Below are positions 33,659 through 44,764 of a stretch of 64,000 bases of DNA, in pieces. Every line of letters starts with the position of its first letter. Within the stretch, counting starts at the first letter, position 1. Position numbers and translations under genes: made by a program. This DNA is from Mermis nigrescens (Eukaryota > Nematoda > Enoplea > Mermithida > Mermithidae): assembly GCA_036768485.1 (NCBI GenBank), contig JAVLUZ010000145.1, forward strand, positions 15,586,304 through 15,650,303, written 5' to 3'. The notes beneath the pieces are model-generated. The model was not told where the DNA came from and ran no database searches. It worked only from the letters and a program-made list of their open reading frames with translations.

Positions 33659-36370
33659 CATAGGTAGCGCGTTAGCGCGTACCTATAATATACTTGGGTA
33701 CCCCCAACACCTGGGCACCCCCCTACAGCTATAACGGGACACTTCTGGAAGGTGCGGTTTTTTTAAAAGAAAGATAATAAAAAAATTCGCTGCCCGTGTT
33801 TTTTTGTTTTTCTTGAAACTCAAAATTGACTGTGTAAAGAAGGTGTAAAGTTTTTGTGTAACGTTATAACATAGGTCAAATTTTGGGACCTTTTTACTGC
33901 GGCATGTGGACAACTGAGTATTGATGACTCGAAGGATTGAACAGAATAGGATAATAGAGGGATGAATTCTACAGATGACACTTTTTTTGTTTTTTGAAAT
34001 TCGCATTATTTATCGAACGGCAGTGTAAAGAGTGCGAAAATCTGGGGGTGAAAAAGCACTTTTTGGTCGAGTTTTCAACCTTCCTATGTCCGATACTAAC
34101 TCCGGTTATGAGGTTTTTAAAATGTTTTCTGACAGAAATGTAGAGCGGATCAAGGGCTACATTCTGCATATAAGCAAAGTCTTGTATGCTCTATGGTGAG
34201 TTAGATCCTGGGGTTTAAAGTTTACACTCTAGTGGATGGTGTAAAAAAACGGATTTTAACTAAGATTTCTCTGCCAAATTTTTCCGCTTATGAGTCAGTG
34301 CAAATCGAAGACAGCATTAATAAAGTGCCTTACAGGGGCTAAACATCGCAGCAAACCGCATTTAAAAAAACGCAATATTGAGTTATTTATGGGGGTGTAA
34401 AGTTCGAAATCAGAGGTAAAAAATGGGCTAAAAAACACGTTTTTTCCGAAGTTTGATTGATAAATCATGCCAAATAATTTTTGCAACAGAATTTTGGCAC
34501 ACAGGAATGTACTACGATTTAAAAGCTACAAATTGTACCAAACCGAATTTCTTTAAACTCAATGGGGAGTTCGGTACGGAATTTTAAAGTTTACAGTGTT
34601 CTAAATGATGGAAAATACGTTTTTGTTGCGTTTTTTGTTCGCCACTTTCTCCGTCCAGAAGTCGGGACAAGTCTAATAGAATAAAAATAAAGTGCTTTAT
34701 ATCGGGTGCATGTCAAAGCAAATTGTCTATACATTAATATTTAGCGAGTGTAAAGTCAAAAATTTGGAGTTTTAAATGCGTTTCTGTCTTGTTTTTTCTG
34801 CCTGCTTCTCCGGTTACGAGTCAGGGACACGTTTATCAAGTCTAGAAATGGACCAGGAATCAAATTTGATATGCCAGTCTGGCGCATATATTTACACTCT
34901 ACGGTGTTGTAAAGTAGTTTACACCAATTGTTAGTTTGCCCATCGAGCATTATGTAGACTTAATTTTTTCATAAATATTAATCGTAATATCGGAACAATA
35001 TCAAAATTACGAATCTGACTAAGATCTTCTTTACACTAGGTGTTTACATGAAGTTTACACTACATATATATTTATCTTCGTTTTTGAGCATTCCTGAAAC
35101 CTAATTTTTTCTTGGAGCCTAGAAGTTTTCAAAGGATCAAATGTGAGACGTCACGTAGGCGCGTTTGTTTACATCCAACAGTGATGTAAAGTAGTTTACA
35201 TTCATTGTTTATATGTCCTCAGACCATTGTAGAGACATAATTTTTTCATGAATGTTGATCATAATATCCGAGTAATTTTTTACACTGCATGTTAGCCTTT
35301 GTTCTAGAGCATTGCAAAAATCGAAATTTTTTCCTGAGATATAAAAATTTACAGGGAATGAAATATATACGTCAATTGGGCGCGCTTGCTTACACTCAGC
35401 AGTATTGCAAAGTGGTTTAAACCTAATGTTTATTGTCTTTAAAACATTATGGAGACTCATTTTTCCATAAATGTTGAAAGAAATATCGGAGCAATATCAA
35501 AATTACGAATCCGACTAAAATATTCTTTACGCTATGTGTTTGTGTAAAGTTTACGTTACGTGTTAACCCTAATTCGATAGACTTGCAGAGACTTTGTAAC
35601 TGAAGTCAAGAAATTTTCAAGGATTCATATGTGAGACATCAATTAAGTGAGTTTGTTTACCCTCAAAAGTAATCTGAAGTGATTTAAAAATTATGTTCAA
35701 GTGTCCTTAGATCATTGAAGAGATGTAATTTTGTCTTAAATGGGTTGCATTAAAGTTAAATCTTTCTTAGCCGTGTTTATAATATGTTTCACAAAATCTT
35801 GCACATGGAGAGCTATCGTTTAATTGATGTAAATTGCCTGCAAAAGTGGTTTAAAATGAACCAGCAATCACACTACTGTGCACAGAAGTCGACAAAGATA
35901 TACAGCTTTATTGTAATCATGTACATTAATAAGCCGTAAACTGTTAGTATTCTCTACACCTAGTAGTTGTGTAAAGTTTGCACTATTCATTTGTTGTTAA
36001 TATGTAGTCTATACTACAAATTTATTTTACTACCAAATCAAAGCGTTAGTGTTCCTTACATTTGATATTTGCGTGAAGTTTTTGAATTTTTGCCGAAAAT
36101 CTTTGCCTTCTAATTTACCAACATCCCGCCTTTTCCATTTTCTTGAAGTTTAAAATCTTTTATAATTCTCTCATAATTTAATGGTAGGTTTTAACTTTAA
36201 GTTTCTCTTGGTTTACAACTCTCGCTTAGCAAGCTCATTTTTCAAAACTTTTTCATAGTGATCAGATTAGTTGCGTTTAGTTTGGAATTGGTGGACGGTC
36301 GTTATTTTATTACTCGGCTTAAATAAACCAAGTGACTATCTTTTGATTATTTTCTTCATCGCAAATTCAA

Positions 36371-36453
36371 ACACCCAATTTTCAATTTGAAAATTGACCC
36401 AATTTTCAATTTGAAAATTGATCCAATTTTCAATTTGAAAATTGAAAATTGGG
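36371..36453. repeat. Triple palindrome of CAATTTTC-GAAAATTG units
   Basis: Three copies, spaced about 24 bp, of a 21-bp perfect palindrome (CAATTTTC, then AATTT, then GAAAATTG). The block as a whole is bracketed by ACACCCAATTTTC and GAAAATTGGGTGT, so it is itself a larger palindrome. It lies inside an insertion that copy II lacks. Confidence 0.85.
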
Positions 36454-36763
36454 TGTTTTCAATTTCAAAAGTCACAACACATTGTGCTTGTGTATTGATT
36501 GAGTGAGGATTTGCAATGTGAATTCGTCGGTTAAATTTTTGTGCTTGATTATAAGTGAACTGCACATTAAGAAGAAATAACTTAATGCAGTTTTAATTTG
36601 AAAATGGATGGTGTCAATAAGGTTGTCTTGTTTAAAAAGGATAATGCTGATGTTAAGAACAATATTGTTTTCCGCGTTCTTGGACTGTTGTCATTATTGT
36701 GGCATGTTACTGATTGTGTTTACTGACTGATGTACTGAAATCACGCTAATTAAAAGTAGTGTA

Positions 36764-37524
36764 CTAGCAAAGAAAAATGCTCCGATGGAACAAAAAAGAT
36801 GAATATACTTGGAATTGTGGATTATTATGGATGTAAAAGGAGGGGACTAGGAAAAATCTACCTAAAGTCGGAAAATCTGCTAAAAATCACACTTTCTCTA
36901 AGCAACGCAAAAAATCGATGTATATTCTGCGGCCTCTAAAAAAGTGTCTTTTTTAAATAATGTTCGAAGTTTCAGATAAGAGTGTATAAACGAAATCTAT
37001 CAAGGTTACTTTTTTAAATTGCTGGCACCTGATTGATAGAAAACTAAGAGGTATTGTATTTAAAGTTGTTTTGTTTTATGAGCATTATAGCAAGCAAAGC
37101 AGGAGCCGATTGATTAGTGCACACAATCGTTTCGGGCATGCTAGTGTATCTACATTAAGTCTGTTTCAAGTCAACTTACGTGTTTCCTACTGTTTTTAAC
37201 CAACCATGTCTTCAATTGTCTTCGATGTTTGCTATTTCATTCAATTGGCTTGGAAGACTGTTAGTTTACTTAATATCATTTCCCATAGCTACTGCATAGC
37301 TAACGTGCTGCTGTTTCAATCATTGTTATGGTTGAATATTTATTTTAATCTGTTGGCCGCAGAATATACATCGATTTTTGCGTTGCTTAGAGAAAGTGTG
37401 ATTTTTAGCAGATTTTCCGACTTTAGGTAGATTTTTCCTAGTCCCCTCCTTTTACATCCATAATAATCCACAATTCCAAGTATATTCATCTTTTTTGTTC
37501 CATCGGAGCATTTTTCTTTGCTAG
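36764..37524. mobile_element. Terminal cassette with nearly identical 170-bp inverted repeats (copy III)
   Basis: Both repeats begin CTAGCAAAGAAAAATGCTCC and end ATATTCTGCGGCC; by eye they differ by about one base in 170. TA precedes the left repeat (36762-36763) and follows the right one (37525-37526). Next to the left repeat the core reads TCTAAAAAAGTGTC; in copy II this word lies next to the right repeat. Confidence 0.85.
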
Positions 37525-37591
37525 TATCTTATGAATAATATCACACTATGATATAATATAATTTAATAACACCGAGCTGGCTTATCACTTA

Positions 37592-37757
37592 TAGTCTGTT
37601 TCACATAAGTTTGGGCATAAAATCGAAGAATTTTTTCGGAAGTTAGCCGATGGATTACGATAGCTATATATCAAATCAATGCAGTAACCGCAATCTGTCG
37701 GCTCATTGTCGGACATAGTTTTTGAAATTTATGCTCAAACTTGTATGAAATAGGCTA
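37592..37757. mobile_element. MITE-B copy, 166 bp
   Basis: TAGTCTGTTTCACATAAG at the left, TAGCCTATTTCATACAAG reversed at the right, TA on both flanks, and the inner GCCGATGGATTACG/CAATCTGTCGGC pair as in the other copies. Confidence 0.8.
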
Positions 37758-38293
37758 TAGTTCACAAGCATATGCTATAGCGCAGTTTTGTTATTTAAGC
37801 ATTAAGCCACAAAACAATTTGCTTTCGAAAACTAGTAAAGCTATTTTGAGCGGTACCTGCAGATCAAAAACAGGCACCAAGTTGTCGCCCTTTTATTTCA
37901 AAATAAGACGCACTCTGAAAAATGTACCATTCACGTGAAAAATGGTTGATTCTAAAATAGGTAACACTCATTTTAAGCCTTTCTTGACTCCAGCAAACTA
38001 CAGTCCACGAGGACATCCTGTGAGATGAATAACACAAAATAAAATGATAGCTTATGACACATAACACTAACTGACCATATAAATCTACAGCCGACGTCAA
38101 CTAGCTCGCCCGGGAATGGACACCATCTGCCCCTGAGAATTGCAGACCATACACCCATGCATCAAAAAAGCATGAAAACCCTTGGCCACTCCCCAAACGC
38201 ACTCCGTCCGGAATGCTTTACATTCTATTGCTTGCCCTTAAATCACTGGTCATCCATCTTTTACTTTGCACAATAATTTCAACTGTTTTTAAT
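37758..38293. other. Intergenic stretch before the giant foldback
   Basis: No gene or repeat that I can support. Confidence 0.4.
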
Positions 38294-39062
38294 AAAATAT
38301 AGGCTGAATCCGATCCTGGGGGGCACGCCGCCAGTTCTGACTGGAGCGACTCAAGCAAACAAATTAGCAACCGGAGAGCTCACTTAAGTAAACAAAAGTG
38401 CGCAATTAATTATGCTGGACTGAACTCGTCGGTTGACCAATTATGCGTCTGGTATTTACAGTAACGCGCCTGACTAGCGGAGTTTTTTATTTAACACAAT
38501 TTTTTCACAGAGCGAAAATTAAATTTTGAAGTTTAGTTTTTCGAGCTCATCGTGAAAAATGGAGCAAGAAAATATATAATTTGACAACATTTCATCCAAT
38601 CTGAAAAAAGTTCACTGATTTACAATGTGAGGCACTAATAAAATGCAGTTTTATATGTAGCGTTCTATTTCTTGGCATAGGAACATATTTTGAATTTTAT
38701 TTTGAATTTTTTTGCATGTTGTTTTATAAATATTCCAGAAAAGAAGTAGTATAGAGACCCCCTTGCAAGTGCATTGTGGGGGCACATCACAAACAAAACA
38801 TAGTTAAACAAGGCTCCTATGCTTAAGGACATTACAGGCACCACTTTTTATGGTTGGGACCTGTTTGTACACTTTTGGGGGTACGCTCCAGCTGGACATA
38901 GGGAGACCCCATATGGTATTATATTTCTTTTATAATTATAAACATTTTTTGACTAATGACGAATAGGAAGTAAGCAGAATTTGATGGTGTTTCAGTGCTG
39001 CTCATGCTATTAGTTATAGATAGGATATCAAGAGATACTAACTGGGCTTATGCATGAATGGA

Positions 39063-39082
39063 GAACATGTCTAGACTTGCCC
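39063..39082. promoter_or_regulatory. p53-consensus-like site
   Basis: GAACATGTCTAGACTTGCCC matches two abutting RRRCWWGYYY half-sites at every position. Known family logic: p53/p63/p73 tetramers bind such 20-mers. Binding here is inferred only. Confidence 0.45.
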
Positions 39083-39143
39083 AAACAATCCTAGATGTAT
39101 TTGAAAATGTCATGTGACCCTTACAAGCATATGGCACCGTCAT

Positions 39144-39409
39144 CATACGATGGGCAGCAAGAAAATTCTGGGGAAAGGGTTGCAAGATTTTTTTGAAGGT
39201 CGAAAAATGGCCTTAAAAATGGTGGTATGGCGATAAAAACACCATTTTTCGACGTTTTTCATCAAGCACTATCCATTGGCATCAAAAAAATTGCGAAAAA
39301 AACGAAAAACATTTTCAAAAATTGAATTCTGGGGGTATTCTGATTTCTGTGAGGGTATCTTGGTTTCTGGGGGTGCATACCTCCCCCAAACCCCCCACGC
39401 CCAGGTGTG
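39144..39409 (+). mobile_element. MITE-A copy with target duplication, proven by empty site in the other arm
   Basis: Starts CATACGATGGGCAGCA and ends CACGCCCAGGTGTG. Flanked by accgtcat (39136-39143) and actgtcat (39410-39417), 7 of 8 matching. The right arm of the foldback has the uninterrupted sequence (reading AGCACTGTCATATTATAAC on the minus strand near 47930), which fixes the borders and shows an 8-bp, hAT-like duplication. Confidence 0.9.
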
Positions 39410-39520
39410 ACTGTCATATTATAACATGAGGCATCCTGCCTACTTTTGTACATGCAGGGACCACATTTCTGCAGCCTAATCAAGGGCCAGGAAGTCATAT
39501 TTATAGGGCAGGTGGTGCTG

Positions 39521-39540
39521 GAACAAGTCTGAGCATGTCT
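39521..39540. promoter_or_regulatory. p53-consensus-like site
   Basis: GAACAAGTCTGAGCATGTCT matches RRRCWWGYYY twice with no spacer. Confidence 0.45.
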
Positions 39541-39645
39541 AAGAAAGGACCAGGAAGGCCAAATTGTCAGGAAGTCATTCAACTCACTACTCAATGCAAC
39601 ATAAGCAAGGGCCACAAAGTCATATTTATAGGGGAGATGGTGCTG

Positions 39646-39665
39646 GAACAAGTCTGGACATGTCT
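39646..39665. promoter_or_regulatory. p53-consensus-like site
   Basis: GAACAAGTCTGGACATGTCT matches RRRCWWGYYY twice with no spacer. Confidence 0.45.
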
Positions 39666-39834
39666 GAGAGGACCAGGAAGTGATGAAGGGCCAGGAAGTC
39701 ATATTTATAAGGTGCTCTACAATAAGTGAAGCCAGAAAATATTTAGGCCTGTCTAAGCAAAGGCCAAGAAGTCATATTTATAAGGCAGGCAGTGCTGGAA
39801 CAAGTCTTAGCATGTCTAAGCAAGTGTCATAAGG

Positions 39835-40043
<209 letters not shown>

Positions 40044-40104
40044 GGCTATGATGAGATGCTAGCTGGATTTATGCAATAAATTGAGGGTATGTTTAGACTT
40101 GTCC

Positions 40105-40124
40105 AAACATGCCTAGACATGTTT
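40105..40124. promoter_or_regulatory. p53-consensus-like site upstream of the zinc-finger ORF
   Basis: AAACATGCCTAGACATGTTT matches both half-sites with no spacer and lies 75 bp before the zinc-finger ATG. Confidence 0.45.
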
Positions 40125-40198
40125 TTATACATCCAGACACATCCAGGCCTGTTCAGATGTGTTAGATATGTCTAATGCAGTGCTAAAAGTCTATAAAT

Positions 40199-40684
40199 AT
40201 GGATGTTAAGGCGCTCTTGAATGTTGCAAACTCAAAGCATAATATTAAGAAACTCACCATGAAAATATCAAAAGTACACAAATGTAGCAAGTGTGACAAT
40301 AGTTTTCAACGGCCTGCTCGGCTTAAGGAACATGTGAATTCAGTCCATTATAGCTATGAATATCGATGCCCTTTTAGTTGTTTTAATAAGTGTCAAATGC
40401 TAAGAAAGCTGAAGATACACACCAAAAAATGGCATCCAAATGGCAGAATATGCATATACTGTGAAACTAAGTTTGAATCAATTGAAGCTATTTTCAGCAA
40501 AATACACATTGAAGCTTGCTTATTAATAAAACCACAAGTGCTTACTGCCTTAGCATACATTGATTCAAGTAAACTGAATGAAGAAACCAAAAGAATTTTA
40601 TATATGAATGGCATTCTGGGCAATTCTACATATATGTGCACACAGGGTACACAGACTGAGACAATTGATGAAGAATGCATTTAA
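40199..40684 (+). CDS. Three-finger zinc-finger protein encoded in the left foldback arm
   Basis: A 161-codon ORF. Finger 1 (residues about 27-48) is CSKCDNSFQRPARLKEHVNS followed by VH, a C-x2-C-x12-H-x4-H form. Finger 2 starts at RCPFSCFNKC and is C-x3-C-x12-H-x4-H, closing with HTKKWH. Finger 3 starts at ICIYCETKF and ends HIEAC, a C2HC variant. The spacing of the first two fingers resembles TFIIIA-like proteins. The rest is a helical tail ending in a polar segment. TATAAATATGG overlaps the start codon context, and the tandem TATA/p53-like units lie just upstream. A DNA-binding role, perhaps on the element itself, is an inference. The mirrored copy in the right arm is broken. Confidence 0.7.
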   Translation: MDVKALLNVANSKHNIKKLTMKISKVHKCSKCDNSFQRPARLKEHVNSVHYSYEYRCPFSCFNKCQMLRKLKIHTKKWHPNGRICIYCETKFESIEAIFSKIHIEACLLIKPQVLTALAYIDSSKLNEETKRILYMNGILGNSTYMCTQGTQTETIDEECI

Positions 40685-41680
40685 AATTTTGTAAATTTAG
40701 GTCCTGATTCTGAAAGCACCTGCAATTTTATATATTTTGGTGCATAGCATGGCCTTCAAGGATGCTATATTATAGCATATTGGCAGTGTTATAATGTAGG
40801 AGCTGGTGAGAGCAGAATTAAGAGTTGGCATGGTATCAAGTCAAAACAAAGCCTTAGTATAAAACTGTCAGAGGTGAAGCGGCTTGGCTGAGCTGTGGAC
40901 TAAGATGATGCTGAGTACTGTCAGACGATTTCGAAAATATAAAATATTTCTTGTATGACTTTGGCGAACTTTTATGCCAAGTAGTACATCGCTATTTTTA
41001 TCTACAAACTGCCTAGAATGAGGTTAATATTATATTAAAAGTTAAAGTTTGCGATTAATTATTATATTTTTAACTTATAAAGATGACAAACTCGATAAAA
41101 GTACTAAAAATGCAGTTTTCTGCATTAAAAGATTAGGATGTTTATTTATTTTCCATATTTCACCTGTAAAAAGGCCAAAACTCTGAATAAGTGGTCTCAA
41201 ATTCCAGGATTTGCAGATAAATCTGTACTGAGATGATAATTTTACATTACAGACAAAAGCAGCAGCTGATGTTTGTCATGCTGCTAAATTGCTTAGTCAA
41301 TGTTGCACATTTTAAAACAGGTAAGTTATTTTGCAACACACACTTTCCCAATAAAGTGTGGAATTTAAATAGTATTGTGTATTTCTGGCACATTTTTGTG
41401 TGCTTTGGCTACATGCTAATTATCAATTAACAAGCAAAATTTTAAGCGTACAGTGTAATACTATCTTTATATCTTGCTAACACCTACCCAGTAAGGCGGA
41501 AAATGCTGCCTCACGAATACAAATTTCTGCACATATGCCTAACAGTATATATATATCTTATGTTTATCACTGCAACTTGCCGTATTAACTCAGCAAGGAT
41601 TTTTGGATGCAGTATATTCCTTTTATTGTGGCTGAATTTGGATATCTGAACATTTATATAACTCTATTTTGACTTTTACA
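40685..41680. other. Left-arm sequence between ORF and minisatellite
   Basis: Mirrored at about 45385-46406. No further ORF of note; short open stretches around 41233-41430 are shared by both arms but lack codon-like conservation that I can judge by eye. Confidence 0.5.
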
Positions 41681-41682
41681 AG

Positions 41683-42235
41683 CTTTGTTCTGAACTTTAA
41701 CAGCTTTGTTCCAAACTTTACTAAAAATGTTCCAGACTTTACAAGAAATGTTCCAAACTTTACAAAAACATGTTCCAAACTTTACAACAAATGTTCCAAA
41801 CTTTACAAAACATGTTCCAAACTTTACAAAAAATGTTCCAAACTATACAAAAAATGTTCTAAACTTTAAAAAATGTTCCAAAATTTACAAAAAATGTTTC
41901 AAACTTTACGAACTTCCTATGTTATAACGTGTAAAAAATGTTCCAGACTTTACAAAAAATGTTCCAAACTTTACAAGAAATGTTCCAAACTTTAAGAGAA
42001 ATGTTCCAAACTTTACAAAAAATGTTCCAAACTTTACAGGAAATGTTCCAAACTTTACAAGAAATGTTCCATACTTTACAAAAAATGTTCCAAACTTTAC
42101 AAAAAATGTTCCAAACTTTATAAAAAATGTTCCAAAATTTACAAAAAAATGTTTCAAACTTTACAAAAAATGTTCCAAACTACACAAAAAATGTTCCAAA
42201 CTTTACAAAAAATGTTCCAAACTGTGCAAACTTTG
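41683..42235. repeat. 21-bp minisatellite, left arm
   Basis: About 25 copies of a unit with core TTCCAAACTTTACAAAAA and an ATG between cores. As 21 is a multiple of 3, the array stays open in several frames on both strands and gives fictitious heptad proteins (MFQTLQK). Confidence 0.95.
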
Positions 42236-42815
42236 CTCAATTTTTACAAGCACTCTTATAAATTCTACAGACTTTGTCTACTGTATGCAGTGTACTGTTT
42301 AAGACTACCAAACAGTATTGTAATCTTTAAGTCTCTGGTCCATTAAAATGCAATATTTTCCTACGTGTATGAAGGGTTTCAATAATGAATGCTATGGCCA
42401 TGAAAGCCTGGACAGTTGTGTAGCAAGCATGTGCGCAAATAAAACCTATTTCTATGAAAATTGGCTGACTGATAAATTATTTTACAGCTAGCCACACTAC
42501 CCAAATAGGCTACCCTATATTTACGGCCAAATACTCAAGTTGATAATAGTATCAAAATGATTATTCTTGCATTTCTATTTTGGACACATGTCTATGCCAA
42601 ATTGTTACATCTAATATACTTGTATAATTTATTTAACAGACTATGTCAAAGCAAAAAGAGTTTTTGACAAATCATTCTTGTCTGTCACTCTTGGCCCTGA
42701 AAAATTTCTGTACTCAGGCCACCTGCTTACACTACATGTCTCTATTATGCTAGAGTTGACTGAATAATAAATACATTTAAATAATCCCAAAATTGTTTTA
42801 ATTTTCTAGGTATTT

Positions 42816-43123
42816 TTCTAAAACTATACACACTTTTTCCAAACTCTGCACACTTTTTTCCAAACTCTGCACGCTTTTACAAACTCTGCACACTTTTTCA
42901 AACTCTGCACACTTTCTTCCAAACTCTGCACACTTTTTTCCACACTCTGCACACTTTTTCCAAACTCTGCACACTTTTTTCAAAACTCTGCACACTTTTT
43001 CCGAACTCTCTGCACATTTTTTCTAAACTCTGCACACTTTTTCCAAACTCTGCACACTTTTTCCGAAACTCTGCACACTTTTTCCGAAACTCTGCACACT
43101 TTTTTCCAAACTGCACAATTACA
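42816..43123. repeat. 20-21-bp minisatellite of the spacer
   Basis: About 15 copies of AACTCTGCACACTTTTTCC-like units. The word TTCCAAACT is shared with the arm minisatellite, so the two arrays are probably related. Confidence 0.9.
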
Positions 43124-44135
43124 CTTTTTCTTTGTGTCAACAATCCAGAAGCCATTTTCAGTGCTTGCATATAAATGAATCAAGCACATACTTTACTATT
43201 TCTTACACAAATAAAGAAGAAGGGGTTTGAATCAACTAAGTCTTTTTTTAAACACCTCAGCAGAGAAGTATAGCCTCAGAGACCTGTGGCATACAACTTG
43301 CATACCCCTGCAAAGAGTATAATTGGTGTATGCTGGCACATATATCGTGCATTGTGGGAGTCTCACATACTCAGAAATGCCTCAGAACTCACGAAACTGT
43401 GAGGTCATTTTGTGCTTAGCTGTACAAATAGTACGCACTTTGTTTAAGGTGTATCTTAAATTTTAAATCAATTTGAGCTTTTGTTTCTCATGTATTCACT
43501 TGCACAGAATAATAAATCTACCACATTTTAGTAACAGCCCTAATGCATGCTTATATTAATCATTATCAATGCAAAATTTGCTGTTCATCTCCTTTGCAAG
43601 ACACATGCACAACCTATCACTGTGCTATTTGAGCCAAAAAACAGTGCATTTTGATGTAAAAATAGTCAAAACAGTAAAAATACTATATTTGTTCGACCAT
43701 GACCCTTAATTAACAATCTTTATGGCACATGCTTAATTCAATCCAAATCCAAGATTTTGGTTCAATTTGTCCATTATTTGAAATGGCAGGGGCTACACAC
43801 AACATGCATAAGCTTGTTGATGTGTTGCAAGAGTGGAACACTGCTTCAACACATTTAGCAAGGGCCAAGAATCTAAAAGGCCCAGGAAGTGACACAGGGC
43901 CAGGAAGTGATGATGGTACCATTTCCTGCAGAGGGCTGACAAGTCATATTTATAGGACTTCTGCAACAGGCGGCAATATGGGCAGCATGTTTGAACGCAT
44001 CTCTACTTGTACTGGGATGTCAAATTTCTTGAATAGGTGGGAAAACAGGTGGGTTCAAACTTGTACTGGGATGTCATAAGCTTGGTTGAGTAGTAGTTAT
44101 ACCTGTCTCCCTAGATGGCAACCCTATAACATAGG

Positions 44136-44239
44136 CAATGGTTAAGGATAGGCAATGTTATAACATGGGCTAATGCTTAACCATTGCGCCCTGACCCCCA
44201 CATCAGGGCGCAAGGCTCCACCCCCTCGCCTATCCTTAA
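44136..44239. repeat. Nested inverted repeats near the right-arm border
   Basis: Three perfect pairs: CAATGGTTAAG (44136) with CTTAACCATTG (44176); TTAAGGATAGGC (44142) with GCCTATCCTTAA (44228); and the hairpin TTGCGCCCTGA (44184) with TCAGGGCGCAA (44203), 8-nt loop. Confidence 0.85.
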
Positions 44240-44764
44240 TCATTGCTACTTACGGACGTAGTCGGACAAAGTATGAATGCGCCTTAAGCGGGTGCCTGAG
44301 TACAGCAATTTTTCAGGGCCAAGAGCGACAGACAAGAATGATTTGTCAAAAACTCTTTTTGCTTTGACATAGTCTGTTAAATAAATTATACAAGTATATT
44401 AGATGTAACAATTTGGCGTAGACATGTGTCCAAAATAGAAATGCAAGAATAATCATTTCGATACTGTTATCAACTTGAGTATTTGGCCGTAAATATAGGG
44501 TAGCCTATTTGAGTAGTGTAGCTAGCTGTAAAATAATTTATCAGACAGCCAATTTTCATAGAAATAGGTTTTATTTGCACACATGTTGCTACACACCTGT
44601 CCAGGATTTCTTGGCCATAGCACTCATTATTAAAACCCTTCATACATGTAGGAAAATATTGCATTTTAATGGACCAGAGACTTAAAGATTACAGTACTGT
44701 TTGGTAGTCTTAAACAGTACACTGCATAGAGTAGACAAAGTCTGTAGAATTTATAAGAGTGCTT

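Larger units (their letters stand above)
33659..37524 (+). repeat. GTGTAAAG-array repeat family, copy III
   Basis: The 5' hairpin CATAGGTAGCGCGTTAGCGC followed by GTACCTAT opens the copy at 33659. The array (to about 36090) is collinear with copy II, sharing AGTGTAAAGAGTGCGAAAAT, TTCGCCACTTTCTCCGTCCA and the AATATCAAAATTACGAATCT blocks. An insertion (about 36080-36615) with a triple palindrome follows. The cassette is: left inverted repeat 36764-36934, core 36935-37354, right inverted repeat 37355-37524. TA flanks both ends of the cassette. No protein is encoded. Confidence 0.75.
42730..44284. other. Single-copy spacer of the giant foldback
   Basis: Contains a ~20-21-bp minisatellite (42816-43123), a tandem-unit fragment with AAGTCATATTTATAGGACTT near 43943, and a nested set of inverted repeats at 44136-44239. 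A 116-codon open stretch at 43729-44079 is built partly from the tandem unit and is probably not a gene. Confidence 0.7.

Noticed and set aside
41683..42235. CRISPR-like regular repeats
   Set aside because: Units are contiguous with no unique spacers, and the context is eukaryotic.
41669..42346. Open frames of repeating MFQTLQK or FGTFFVK heptads on both strands (also 44666-45102)
   Set aside because: They follow from a 21-bp minisatellite, whose period is a multiple of three; no start context or conservation argues for a protein.
42798..43189. Cys-rich repeating frames (CRVWKK, CAEFGK) in the foldback spacer
   Set aside because: Same reason: a 20-21-bp minisatellite read in frame.
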